Positions 7,633 to 15,790 of a DNA stretch of 64,000 nucleotides are shown here, piece by piece. Position numbers and translations under genes: made by a program. The stretch comes from an uncultured Oscillospiraceae bacterium (GTDB lineage: Bacteria; Bacillota; Clostridia; Oscillospirales; Acutalibacteraceae): assembly GCA_900546265.1 (NCBI GenBank), contig URCA01000005.1, forward strand, positions 83,429 to 147,428, given 5' to 3'. The notes beneath the pieces are model-generated. The model was not told the origin of the DNA, ran no database searches, and saw only the letters and a list, made by a program, of their open reading frames with translations. Within the stretch, counting starts at the first letter, position 1, and each line of letters starts with the position of its first letter.

Positions 7633-8604
7633 ATGAAAACCATAACGATACAAAAAAACGACGCTGGACAGCGGCTTGACAAGTTTTTATCCAAGACCTT
7701 TCACAATCTTCCCGCTTCCATGATGTACAAAGCCATCCGCACCAAGGACATTAAATGCAACGGAAAAAGATGTGAAATTTCAACACGTTTGCAGCCCGGT
7801 GATGTGCTTTCCCTGTATTTGAAAGACGAATTTCTGGAGGAAGCGGCGCCGGTTTATGACTTTCTGGCGGCATCCAGGCAGTTGGATATTGTCTATGAAG
7901 ACGACAATCTGCTGCTGCTGAACAAAAAAGCCGGCCTGCTGGTGCATCCGGACGAAAAGGAATACCGCGACACCCTCCTGTTTCGGATACAGCGGTATCT
8001 CTATGAAAAAGGGGCTTACGATCCGGCCAGGGAGGCGAGCTTTGCACCCGCGCTGGTCAACCGTATCGATCGGAATACCTGCGGCATTGTGATAGCCGCC
8101 AAAACGGCGGAAGCACTGCGGATCCTGAATGAGAAGCTCAAGGAACGGGAGATCGAAAAATACTACCTGTGCATCGTACATGGTATCATGAAGAAAAAAG
8201 AAGCCTTGCTGGAGGGGTATCTGGAAAAAAACGAGGCACAGAACCGCGTGTATATTTCCGACAAAGCCAAAGAAGGCGCCCGAACCATTCGCACGAAGTA
8301 TCGGGTTCTGGAGGAAAAAGACGGGATGTCCCTCCTGGAAATTCATTTGCTAACCGGCCGAACCCATCAGATCCGCGCCCATCTGGCCTCTATCGGGCAT
8401 CCGCTTCTTGGAGACGGAAAGTATGGCACGAACGCCATCAACAAGGGCACCGGCTTTCACAAACAAGCCCTGTGCTCTTATAAGCTGGCGTTTGATTTTC
8501 ATACAACAGCAGGCATCCTCGACTATCTGAACGGCCGGGTGTTTCAGCTGGAGGATATCTGGTTTGTGGAGGCATTTCGTCAGGGAAGCATCCGAAAATC
8601 ATAG
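7633..8604 (+). CDS. RluA-family pseudouridine synthase
   Basis: A 323-residue enzyme that isomerises uridine to pseudouridine in rRNA or tRNA. An S4 RNA-binding domain occupies about 10-70 (AGQRLDKFLS). The RluA catalytic domain follows, with Asp146 in NRIDRNTCG where the family usually has HRLDxxTSG; the Asp and Arg are retained. GRTHQIRAH is also present. The ATG at 7633 is chosen because GGAG sits 6 bases upstream; an ATG four codons earlier lacks a good site. Target position is unknown, and RluC/RluD-like enzymes share this layout. Confidence 0.88.
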   Translation: MKTITIQKNDAGQRLDKFLSKTFHNLPASMMYKAIRTKDIKCNGKRCEISTRLQPGDVLSLYLKDEFLEEAAPVYDFLAASRQLDIVYEDDNLLLLNKKAGLLVHPDEKEYRDTLLFRIQRYLYEKGAYDPAREASFAPALVNRIDRNTCGIVIAAKTAEALRILNEKLKEREIEKYYLCIVHGIMKKKEALLEGYLEKNEAQNRVYISDKAKEGARTIRTKYRVLEEKDGMSLLEIHLLTGRTHQIRAHLASIGHPLLGDGKYGTNAINKGTGFHKQALCSYKLAFDFHTTAGILDYLNGRVFQLEDIWFVEAFRQGSIRKS

Positions 8605-8612
8605 GGATCTCC

Positions 8613-8653
8613 AACAAAGAAGCGGGCCAGAATAACTGGCCCGCTTCTTTGTT
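8613..8653. terminator. Bidirectional terminator
   Basis: An 18-bp perfect stem (8613-8630 with 8636-8653) and a 5-base loop. It ends the RluA gene on the plus strand and overlaps the stop codon of the XRE-permease-like gene on the minus strand. Confidence 0.85.
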
Positions 8654-10568
8654 AGGCGGAAACGACGCGTTCCTTAGGTTCCCTATGCAAAATCGTCGGC
8701 ATCAGCAGCCCTAAGCCGACGGTTCCCAGAACAATCCCGTAGGCAAGAATGATGGTGGATCCTCCGTTTCCCAGCTCCTTACAAATGTGAAACAAATTGC
8801 TGTAATCCGGCAAAAGCGCATAAAAACGGCCTTCGAAATAGACCGCCATCGAGGACAGCACCGCCACTCCCAGAAGACCGGAAAGCATGCGCATCAACCG
8901 CTTCCCGCCGCGCCGCAAGTCGGCGAGGGATTGGCATCCATCCGCTCCCCGCCGAAGCACCCATACCGACGCCAACAGACTGACAACGAACCAGGGGGAC
9001 AGGAGAAATGCCTTGCTCGATCCGATCAACAAGTCCAGAAGATGGAAACGCATCCTCTCCCATTCATACAGCCACGGAGACACAGCAAAGCAGAGCATGC
9101 CGATTCCAGCCGCCAGACGTTGATACTTATACCGATAAAATGTCAGGGCATAAGCGGCCGGCAGGATGAGCAGGCAGTACCAGCCCAGTGTAATCAGCAG
9201 CGGCCACATCCCGGCGCCTTCCGAAAAGTTTCCATTTTCGACCATCGAGGCTATTGCTTTGGCGTAGCCCGACCAGGTGGGCTCCATCGCCCAGAAACGG
9301 GGCGGGAACAAAAACTGCTCTTGCAGCGGCTTGATGGACCTTTGAAACCCTGCCACAACCGGAACGAGAGCAACCAATGCAAACAAACACCCCACGAAAA
9401 ACACGACCCAAGCCCATACGCTGTGCCGCCCGGCGCGGGCAGGCGCGAGAGGACGCCCCATACCCATCAGCTTTCGAAAAAGCCATACCATCCCATTGAT
9501 GGCGGCAATCCAAAGGGCCAGCAGGAGTAACAAAACCACCGACACTGCAGCGGCTGTTCCCAACTCAAAACGAATCTGGCGGTAGTCGATTAGGTAAGAC
9601 AGCAAGGTGTCGAGCGCGTAATTCGTCGAAGGGAAACCAAACACAGAGATCAGATACGGTACGACACCCAGCATGCCGACCGGAAGCAATGTCGCCGCCA
9701 CATGCAAAATTTTGCCATTGGCCCCATCAGAAAAACCGGCCACACACACCCAATACAGAGGCGCCAGAATGATACAGAACATCTGAAACACATACAGCAG
9801 ATGCGGCCATACCCCATCCAGCAGCCAGAATACGGGTTCAGAAATAATCTCCTTAGACATGAGGTAGCCGTTCAGCAGGCCGTACGAATCTGCCGAAAAG
9901 ATATAGTTCAGCCCGGAGGGCAGCAGCGCAGATAGGCTGACCAGGCTCAAAACCACCCCCAGGCTCAAACGAGCCGCTTTGGGAAGCCGGCTGGCGGCAC
10001 GCGCCAGAAAACCGGCCAGCACCAGGAACAAAAGAGACAGCGGGATCAGCAGCAGGGTATTGCCCAATTCCAGCTGAAACACGTTATCCCTGACCCTGTT
10101 CGAATAGTTCTGCAGCCCGACCCAAACCGGCGTAGACAGTGCGTTGTAGGAGGTGAAGCTGTAGCCTATCGTTTTCAGACACGGCCAGATAAGCGCGATA
10201 ACGACCAACAAGCCGATCGGCACGCAGAGCAGAATCCCCCATGGGGAGTTGGGCTTGCCCTGGGGCAGCTGACGCAGCGGCACCGGCTCCTGATAAAGGG
10301 GCGGCGAGGGCGATTTTTTGACGTTTTGATACCAAGGAGGTTCCGGTGCCGGCGGCGCCGTGTATTCCTCCCCCAGAAGAGCCTCCACCGGCACCTGAAA
10401 CAATTCCGCCAAATGCAGCAGTGTGTCCACGTCGGGAAGCGATTTGCCCTGTTCCCATTTGGAAACCGCCTGGCGCGTCACATGAAGAGCCTCCGCCACC
10501 TGCTGCTGGGTCAGGCCCTTTTCCTTACGTTTTTCCTCAATAAAGGCCGCCGCTTTGTCTTTATCCAT
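8652..10568 (-). CDS. XRE-type HTH domain fused to two sugar-ABC-permease-like membrane halves
   Basis: A 638-residue open frame. Residues 8-62 are a Cro/C1-type helix-turn-helix (LTQQQVAEALHVTRQAVSKW). A Pro-rich linker follows. Residues 110-360 resemble MalF/UgpA permeases: IGYSFTSYN, then VGLQNYS, LGNTLLL, and a weakened EAA loop FSDGANGK with LLP at 271-297. Residues 385-625 resemble MalG/UgpE: QFLFPPRFW, PTWSGYAKAI, PAAYALTFYRYKY, and an eroded EAA-like loop RRGADGCQSLADLRRG. No ATPase or binding-protein gene is adjacent, and the gene appears monocistronic. The start at 10566-10568 follows GGAGGGAAGG; an earlier ATG has no ribosome site. The function is unknown; a membrane-bound regulator built from a dead transporter is a hypothesis. 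Confidence 0.75.
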   Translation of the reverse strand: MDKDKAAAFIEEKRKEKGLTQQQVAEALHVTRQAVSKWEQGKSLPDVDTLLHLAELFQVPVEALLGEEYTAPPAPEPPWYQNVKKSPSPPLYQEPVPLRQLPQGKPNSPWGILLCVPIGLLVVIALIWPCLKTIGYSFTSYNALSTPVWVGLQNYSNRVRDNVFQLELGNTLLLIPLSLLFLVLAGFLARAASRLPKAARLSLGVVLSLVSLSALLPSGLNYIFSADSYGLLNGYLMSKEIISEPVFWLLDGVWPHLLYVFQMFCIILAPLYWVCVAGFSDGANGKILHVAATLLPVGMLGVVPYLISVFGFPSTNYALDTLLSYLIDYRQIRFELGTAAAVSVVLLLLLALWIAAINGMVWLFRKLMGMGRPLAPARAGRHSVWAWVVFFVGCLFALVALVPVVAGFQRSIKPLQEQFLFPPRFWAMEPTWSGYAKAIASMVENGNFSEGAGMWPLLITLGWYCLLILPAAYALTFYRYKYQRLAAGIGMLCFAVSPWLYEWERMRFHLLDLLIGSSKAFLLSPWFVVSLLASVWVLRRGADGCQSLADLRRGGKRLMRMLSGLLGVAVLSSMAVYFEGRFYALLPDYSNLFHICKELGNGGSTIILAYGIVLGTVGLGLLMPTILHREPKERVVSA

Positions 10569-10639
10569 GGGCCCTTCCCTCCTTTTCCTATGCGCTATCA
10601 TATCATAGCCATGCGGGCGTACAAGAGCGGAAAACCGTT

Positions 10640-10671
10640 AAAAACAGGGGGCAACCGTTGGTTGCCCCCTG
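10640..10671 (-). terminator. Terminator of rlmA
   Basis: A 12-bp stem (10645-10656 with 10660-10671) with a 3-base loop and five T residues on the minus strand, 10 bases past the rlmA stop. Confidence 0.85.
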
Positions 10672-10681
10672 GCGCGGACCG

Positions 10682-11509
10682 CTATTTCCGATACAGCAGA
10701 ACCTCAAACTCTATCTGCGTCGTCAGTTCCTCCCGCCCAAGCAAACGCGCCTGATCCTGCTCACTGGTTTTGTAGTAATACGGGGTCATTTTGAAAAGAT
10801 TTTCGATATCGTTATGTTCCGCCAGGTATATAGTATCGTGTACCTGCATGTGGTCTAGTAAGGTAAAGCCTTCGAGCGCAAAGGGCTTGACTTGATTTTT
10901 ATATGGGCGCTCGTAAATTGCCTGTTTGAGTTCCCATAGATGATTTTCCCCCGGGATAACCAGCAGCATGGCGCCGCCCGGACGGATGACCCGTTGGTAT
11001 TCCTCCGAACAGTAAGGCGAAAACAGACTGCAAAGCAAATCGCAGCAGGCGTCCGGTACGGGAAGATGGAAAACGCTGGCCACCACATAGAAAATCGCCT
11101 TTTGCCGTTTCGCCGCTTTATCCAAGGCCAGCTTAGAAATATCCACCCCCAGGATATCCGGCTCCAGCCCCCGCTGACACAGCGCGTCGTAAAGGAGGGT
11201 GGTATAATACCCCTCGCCGCAGCCGGCATCCAAAACACAAGGCGTTTGGTGGGGCAGGTTCGCCAGCCATTCGCCCGCCAGCCGGCTTACTGTATCGGCT
11301 AAAGGACGGTAATACCCCTTATCCAAAAACTTCCGCCGGGCGTCGACCATCAACTTGTCGTCGCCCGGATTTTTGGCGTGCTTCCGGTTCGCGGGCAGCA
11401 GGTGCATATAGCCGCTGCGCGCCCGATCAAAGCGGTGCCCCTTTCGGCAGACACCTCCGTCTTCCGTCGTCGTGATAGGCGTTTGGCAAACCGGACACAG
11501 CACCGTCAT
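10682..11509 (-). CDS. rlmA: 23S rRNA (guanine-N1)-methyltransferase RlmA
   Basis: A 275-residue SAM-dependent methyltransferase. The N-terminal zinc-finger (CPVC then CxxGH) precedes SGYMHLLP and the SAM-binding motif VLDAGCGEGYY at about 90-100. The layout and length match RlmA(I)/RlmA(II)/TlrB enzymes that methylate G745 or G748 in helix 35 of 23S rRNA; the exact base cannot be told from sequence. It has its own promoter, divergent from the HAD gene, and its own terminator. Some relatives confer resistance to tylosin-type macrolides, but nothing here shows that. Confidence 0.9.
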   Translation of the reverse strand: MTVLCPVCQTPITTTEDGGVCRKGHRFDRARSGYMHLLPANRKHAKNPGDDKLMVDARRKFLDKGYYRPLADTVSRLAGEWLANLPHQTPCVLDAGCGEGYYTTLLYDALCQRGLEPDILGVDISKLALDKAAKRQKAIFYVVASVFHLPVPDACCDLLCSLFSPYCSEEYQRVIRPGGAMLLVIPGENHLWELKQAIYERPYKNQVKPFALEGFTLLDHMQVHDTIYLAEHNDIENLFKMTPYYYKTSEQDQARLLGREELTTQIEFEVLLYRK

Positions 11510-11541
11510 TTAAGCTCTCCCCTTTGTTATTCGCTTCGCCT

Positions 11542-11604
11542 ATTGTATCATGGCGGCCCCCTTTTCGCAACCGGGTTGGCAGACGCGGGACGATGTGGTA
11601 TACT
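11542..11604. promoter_or_regulatory. Divergent sigma-A promoters for rlmA and the HAD phosphatase
   Basis: Minus strand: TTGCGA (11565-11570), 17 bases, TACAAT (11542-11547), TG-extended. Plus strand: TTGGCA (11576-11581), 17 bases, TATACT (11599-11604), also TG-extended. The -35 boxes lie 5 bases apart. The plus-strand start point, near 11611, rules out start codons upstream of it for the HAD gene. Confidence 0.75.
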
Positions 11605-11645
11605 GGGCGTCATATAATGTACGTTTTGAAAGGATGAACCGGAGA

Positions 11646-12293
11646 ATGACCAGCAAACAGCTGCTTTTGTGGGATTTGGACGGTACTCTTACCGATCCCA
11701 TGCTAGGGATTATCAGCGCGGTACAGCACGCCTTGCGCGCCTTTCAGATCGATCCGCCCGATCGCCAGGCGCTGACGCCGTTTATCGGGCCGCCTCTGCA
11801 GGAATCCTTTCAGCGGTTTTATGGATTCAGCGAGGAACAGGCCAGGAAGGCCGTCGCCGCTTATCGGGAATACTTCGCCGATACCGGCCTTTATGAAAAT
11901 GAAGTATACCCCGGCATTCCGGAACTGTTGGCCGATTTGAAAGATGCCGGAAAGACGCTGGCGCTGGCCACGTCCAAGCCCGCCGTGTTCGCCGAGCGGA
12001 TTCTGGAGCATTTCCAGCTAAGGAAATATTTTTCATTGGCCGCCGGAAGCGAGTTGGACGGAACCCAGGTGCACAAAGCGGACGTGATCGCTTACGCCCT
12101 GGAGCAGACTGGTTTTTCCGCCGCCGACGCATTGATGATCGGCGACCGGTGCTACGATATCGACGGCGCCCGTGCTGTCGGGACACAGGCGTTAGGCGTT
12201 GCCTATGGATATGGCAGCCGCGAGGAACTGGAAAAGGCCGGCGCGTCTAAGATCGCCGAGAACGTGGAAGAGCTTAGAAAGCTGCTGTTATAA
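11646..12293 (+). CDS. HAD-superfamily phosphatase (phosphoglycolate phosphatase-like)
   Basis: A 215-residue HAD hydrolase. Motif I is DLDGTLTD (nucleophile Asp10, acid Asp12), motif II is LATSKP, and motif III/IV is MIGDRCYDIDGA. An alpha-helical cap (about 15-85) places it in the Gph/PpaX subclass, which dephosphorylates phosphoglycolate, pyrophosphate or similar small molecules. The substrate is not predictable. The ATG at 11646 is chosen because transcription starts near 11611 and AAAGGA is upstream; an ATG at 11634 is possible. Confidence 0.85.
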   Translation: MTSKQLLLWDLDGTLTDPMLGIISAVQHALRAFQIDPPDRQALTPFIGPPLQESFQRFYGFSEEQARKAVAAYREYFADTGLYENEVYPGIPELLADLKDAGKTLALATSKPAVFAERILEHFQLRKYFSLAAGSELDGTQVHKADVIAYALEQTGFSAADALMIGDRCYDIDGARAVGTQALGVAYGYGSREELEKAGASKIAENVEELRKLLL

Positions 12294-12324
12294 AAAATCC
12301 CCATCCATATGGATGGGGATTTTT
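12293..12324. terminator. Bidirectional terminator between the HAD gene and nagB
   Basis: A stem pairing 12293-12306 with 12311-12324 around ATAT, with A-rich and T-rich flanks serving both converging genes. Confidence 0.85.
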
Positions 12325-12333
12325 GTCAGAATG

Positions 12334-13059
12334 TTACAGCAGAGACGCGGCCGGCGCGTCGAGCATAATGGTGACATTGGGATGAAGCTGGAGGATGGAG
12401 GCCGGGCACTGCGGCGTAACCGGGCCGGTGATCATGGCCTTGACCGCTTCCGCCTTGTCGGCGCCGGTGGCAATCAGCACGATCGCTTTCGCCTTCATGA
12501 TAGACCCAATGCCCATGCTGAGAGCCTGACGCGGCACCTCATCGGAGCTGGAGAAGAAACGGGTATTGGCCTCAATGGTACTCTGGGTAAGATCCACCAC
12601 GTGCGTGACCGGCGCAAAGGCATCGGCCGGCTCATTGAAAGCAATGTGACCGTTGCGCCCAATTCCCAGAATCTGCAGGTCAATGCCGCCGGCCGCTTCG
12701 ATGGCCTTTTCATAAGCGGCGCATTCTGCCGCCGAATCGGAGGCAGTGCCGGAAAGCACATGAATGCTGGATTCCGGTACGTTGATATGACGGAACAGAT
12801 TGTCCATCATGAAATAGTAATAGCTCTGCGGATGATCGTGGCCCAGACCGACATACTCATCCAGGTTATAGGTGGTCACACCCGAAAAATCCACGGCGCC
12901 GCAGGCATACATTTCCGCCATTTTGGTATAGGTGGGGATGGGGGTGGAGCCGGTGGCGAGGCCCAGCACCGCATGCGGTTTTTCGATCACCTTCGCGGAG
13001 AAAAGCGCTGCCGCCGCCGTGCCGATAGCCTGGGGGTCTTTATATGTCCTTACATTCAT
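12334..13059 (-). CDS. nagB: Glucosamine-6-phosphate deaminase
   Basis: A 241-residue enzyme converting glucosamine-6-phosphate to fructose-6-phosphate and ammonia, the last step of amino-sugar use. Family signatures are present: LGLATGSTPIPTY near the N-terminus, TYNLDEYVGL with the catalytic Asp, and LGIGRNGHIAFNEP with the active-site His. The ATG at 13057-13059 has GGAGG 8 bases upstream; an ATG five codons earlier does not. It stands alone, without nagA nearby. Free amino sugar from cortex or host mucin is a plausible source of substrate. Confidence 0.95.
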   Translation of the reverse strand: MNVRTYKDPQAIGTAAAALFSAKVIEKPHAVLGLATGSTPIPTYTKMAEMYACGAVDFSGVTTYNLDEYVGLGHDHPQSYYYFMMDNLFRHINVPESSIHVLSGTASDSAAECAAYEKAIEAAGGIDLQILGIGRNGHIAFNEPADAFAPVTHVVDLTQSTIEANTRFFSSSDEVPRQALSMGIGSIMKAKAIVLIATGADKAEAVKAMITGPVTPQCPASILQLHPNVTIMLDAPAASLL

Positions 13060-13200
13060 AGTCTCATCCTCCAATCAATATTCTTTTTTATTATGCATAT
13101 GTGTAGTAGAAAAGTCCATACCCATTCGGGCTTTTTTTTTGCATTTTCCGGACGTCCTTGGTAAGGTGTCCAGAATTTTGTAACCAATACGAAGAGGCGG

Positions 13201-13231
13201 CCATATTGTATTAGTAGACAGGCTGTACAGC
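13201..13231 (+). promoter_or_regulatory. Possible sigma-E-type promoter of cotJABC
   Basis: CCATATT (13201-13207) and TGTACAGC (13224-13231), 16 bases apart, resemble the sporulation sigma-E elements (ATATT and CATACAnT) only in part. The location, 28 bases before cotJA, fits the known mother-cell control of cotJ in Bacillus. Tentative. Confidence 0.35.
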
Positions 13232-13258
13232 ATCTGTCTATTTCCAGATAAAGGAGTC

Positions 13259-13456
13259 ATGACATTGGAACATCAATTTATGGATCGGAATACCATGAGT
13301 TTCCCTGAAGAGTGTCCAGGACAGGTCGTCGCCATGGCGTACGTCCCCTGGCAGCGTCTCGAGCAGGTGTATGAAGTGGAGGACGGCTTTTGCCGCGGCA
13401 CCATTTTCCCCGAGCTTGACAAACCGTGGATGGTAGGAGGCGACTGCTGTGAGTGA
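13259..13456 (+). CDS. cotJA: Spore coat-associated protein CotJA
   Basis: A 65-residue protein with the CotJA signature: CPGQVVAMAYVPWQ, then a YEVEDGFCRGTIFPELDKPW block. In Bacillus the CotJ proteins lie in inner coat layers and depend on one another for assembly. It is first in cotJA-cotJB-cotJC, overlaps cotJB by 8 bases, and begins at an ATG preceded by AAAGGAG. Expression in the mother cell is expected from the family. Confidence 0.93.
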   Translation: MTLEHQFMDRNTMSFPEECPGQVVAMAYVPWQRLEQVYEVEDGFCRGTIFPELDKPWMVGGDCCE

Positions 13457-13712
13457 GAGAGCCAAGATGCGGCGCTGCATTTCCGCCTACGATTTTGCCA
13501 TTCTCGACCTGGAGACGTATCTCGATTCCCACCCCGACGACGCACGCGCCATGCAGCTGCGGGAGCAGTACATGTGCAAACGCCGGGAACTGATCGCGGA
13601 GTACGAGCTGCGCTGCGGCCCCTATGTGGTAACCCGGCGCGACGTACCCAACGGCAACCGCTGGACCTGGGTAGACAGCCCCTGGCCCTGGGAATATGAG
13701 ATGGAGGATTAA
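13449..13712 (+). CDS. cotJB: Spore coat protein CotJB
   Basis: An 87-residue protein. The conserved pattern of CotJB is clear: YDFAILDLETYLDSHPDD, then a helix with YxxKRRELIAEYE and the C-terminal WTWVDSPWPWE. It starts at GTG with TAGGAGG 8 bases upstream, inside the end of cotJA. Its job is structural support of CotJC in the coat; the biochemical role is not known. Confidence 0.93.
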   Translation: MSERAKMRRCISAYDFAILDLETYLDSHPDDARAMQLREQYMCKRRELIAEYELRCGPYVVTRRDVPNGNRWTWVDSPWPWEYEMED

Positions 13713-13715
13713 GCT

Positions 13716-14378
13716 ATGTGGGAATATGAGAAGAAACTGCAATATCCGGTCAAAATCAAGAACCCTAACCCTAAGCTGGCCAAAATTATCATCACGCAGT
13801 ACGGCGGGCCCGACGGCGAAATGAGCGCCTCCCTGCGATATCTGAGCCAGCGGTATTCCATGCCCTATTCCGAGCTGAAGGGGATCCTGACGGACATCGG
13901 CACCGAGGAACTGGCCCACTTTGAAATGATCGCCGCTATGGTGCACCAGCTGACGCGGAATATGACCCCGGAAGAGATTGTCAAATCCGGCTTTGATACC
14001 TATTTTGTCGATCATACCGCCGGGGTTTGGCCGCAAGCCGCTTCCGGCGCGCCCTGGACGGCCGCCTATATTCAAAGCAAAGGCGATGTTATCACCGATC
14101 TGCACGAGGATATGGCCGCCGAGCAAAAGGCACGTACTACCTACGACAACCTGCTGCGCCTCATCGATGATCCCGATATCCGCGAGCCGCTGAAATTCCT
14201 GCGGACGCGTGAAATCGTGCATTACCAACGGTTCGGCGAAGGGCTTCGAATTGCGACCGATAATCTGAACAGCCAGAACTTCTATGCCTGCAACCCCAGC
14301 TTTGACAAATGCTGCGGCAAAGGACAAAACGACGGCAAAAAAACGGGCTGCGGCTGCAATCAACCGCGGATGCGCTAA
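13716..14378 (+). CDS. cotJC: Spore coat protein CotJC (manganese catalase family)
   Basis: A 220-residue ferritin-like four-helix protein of the manganese catalase family. Metal-ligand motifs are visible: the Glu/His run in TEELAHFEMIAAM and the later REIVHYQRFGE, with DLHEDMAAEQKA between. The C-terminus is Cys-rich (CNPS..CC..GCGC), which could cross-link the coat. Clostridial CotJC homologues (CotC/CotCB) have catalase activity, so peroxide removal at the spore surface is expected from the family. It ends the operon three bases after cotJB. Confidence 0.93.
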   Translation: MWEYEKKLQYPVKIKNPNPKLAKIIITQYGGPDGEMSASLRYLSQRYSMPYSELKGILTDIGTEELAHFEMIAAMVHQLTRNMTPEEIVKSGFDTYFVDHTAGVWPQAASGAPWTAAYIQSKGDVITDLHEDMAAEQKARTTYDNLLRLIDDPDIREPLKFLRTREIVHYQRFGEGLRIATDNLNSQNFYACNPSFDKCCGKGQNDGKKTGCGCNQPRMR

Positions 14379-14394
14379 GCTTTTGAACGAATGC

Positions 14395-14426
14395 GCCCCT
14401 TACCGGTAATCGGTAAGGGGCATTTT
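14395..14426 (+). terminator. Terminator of cotJABC
   Basis: An 11-bp stem (14395-14405 with 14411-14421) and five T residues on the plus strand. The other strand lacks a T-run. Confidence 0.85.
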
Positions 14427-14428
14427 TA

Positions 14429-15727
14429 TCAAAGATCGTTGCGCACTAAATCCTCATAGGTCTCCGCCTTGACAACCACGCGAGAGGCGCCGTCCTTGAC
14501 CATGACGACAGCGGGACGGGGCAGACGGTTGTAATTGGAGGACATGGAATAATTATACGCACCGGTCGCCAGCACCGCGAGAATGTCCCCCGCGCCGCAG
14601 GCTTGCAGCGGCGTGTTTTCCTGTATCAAATCGCCGCTTTCACAGCAGCGGCCAGCAATAGTCACGGTATCTGTAGCAGGTTCTCCCGCCCGGTTGGCAA
14701 TCACCGCTGTGTAATCCGCCTTATAAAGGGCATAACGGGGATTGTCCGGCATCCCGCCGTCCACACTGACGTAATCCCGCACACCAGGAATATGCTTGAT
14801 ACCACCGACAGTGTATAGAGTGATGCCCGCCGGCGCGACGACGGAGCGGCCCGGCTCTATCACGATATAGGGGAAGGGGAACCGCAGTTCCCGCGCTTTT
14901 TCCTTGGCCGCGCCGGCCACCAGCCGCATATAGTCCCCGGTCGGCTTGGGATGATCCATTTTGGTATAGGGAATCCCAAAGCCGCCGCCGAGATTCAGTT
15001 CCGTCAGGGTAATGCCCGCGGCCGTGCGCACGGCATCCATAAATTCCAGCAGGACTTCGGCCGCGTGGATGAAAGGCTGTTCGTCGAAAATTTGGGAACC
15101 GATATGGCAGTGTATCCCCTTAAAATCCAAGTGGGGCAGGCCGGCGGCTTCCTTTGCCGCCTCCATGGCGTCGCCGTTCTCCAGCGTAAAGCCGAATTTG
15201 GAATCGATTTGTCCAGTGCGGATAAAGGCGTGTGTATGGGCGTCGATGCCGGGGGTAATCCGCAGATAGATAGCCGCCGTCTTCCCCATCTCCCCCGCCA
15301 GCTTCGAGAGAGTGTGCAGTTCGCCCAGGTTATCCACCACAATCCGGCCCACGCCGTATTCCAACGCCATACGCAATTCGGCGACGGATTTGTTGTTCCC
15401 ATGAAAATACAGCCGCTCCGCGGGGAAGCCGACCTGCATGGCCGTATAAAGCTCGCCACCGGACACCACATCTGCGCCGCAGCCCTCGTCCATCACGATG
15501 CGGTACAGTTCCTTAAAGCTGCAGGCTTTGCTGGCAAAAGCCACCATGCCCCCATTTTCATAGTTCTCATCCAGGGAGGCCTTATAGCTGCTCAGGGCGC
15601 TGCGGATGGCGGTTTCGTCCATCACATACAAGGGGGTGCCATATTGCGCGGCCAGTTCGACCGTATCGCAGCCGCCAATGGCCAAATGACCCGCGGCGTT
15701 CACAGATAAGCAATCCGATAATAACAT
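14429..15727 (-). CDS. lysA: Diaminopimelate decarboxylase
   Basis: A PLP-dependent fold-III decarboxylase of about 432 residues producing L-lysine from meso-diaminopimelate. PLP-binding Lys lies in AFASKACS; HCHIGSQI, the glycine-rich GGGFG, EPGRSVV and CCESGD (active-site Cys from the partner subunit) are all present. AAAGGA lies 9 bases before the chosen ATG; ATG codons at 15736 and 15763 are alternatives. No other lysine-pathway gene or lysine riboswitch was seen upstream. Confidence 0.93.
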   Translation of the reverse strand: MLLSDCLSVNAAGHLAIGGCDTVELAAQYGTPLYVMDETAIRSALSSYKASLDENYENGGMVAFASKACSFKELYRIVMDEGCGADVVSGGELYTAMQVGFPAERLYFHGNNKSVAELRMALEYGVGRIVVDNLGELHTLSKLAGEMGKTAAIYLRITPGIDAHTHAFIRTGQIDSKFGFTLENGDAMEAAKEAAGLPHLDFKGIHCHIGSQIFDEQPFIHAAEVLLEFMDAVRTAAGITLTELNLGGGFGIPYTKMDHPKPTGDYMRLVAGAAKEKARELRFPFPYIVIEPGRSVVAPAGITLYTVGGIKHIPGVRDYVSVDGGMPDNPRYALYKADYTAVIANRAGEPATDTVTIAGRCCESGDLIQENTPLQACGAGDILAVLATGAYNYSMSSNYNRLPRPAVVMVKDGASRVVVKAETYEDLVRNDL

Positions 15728-15790
15728 CCTCGTCATTCCTTTCCCGGCCGTATCGTCCGTCATTCCGTGCGGAGATACGGCCCGTTAATT

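Noticed and set aside
13111..13140. Terminator upstream of cotJA
   Set aside because: AAAAGTCC and GGGCTTTT can pair with a T-run after, but it depends on G-T pairs and no plus-strand gene precedes it.
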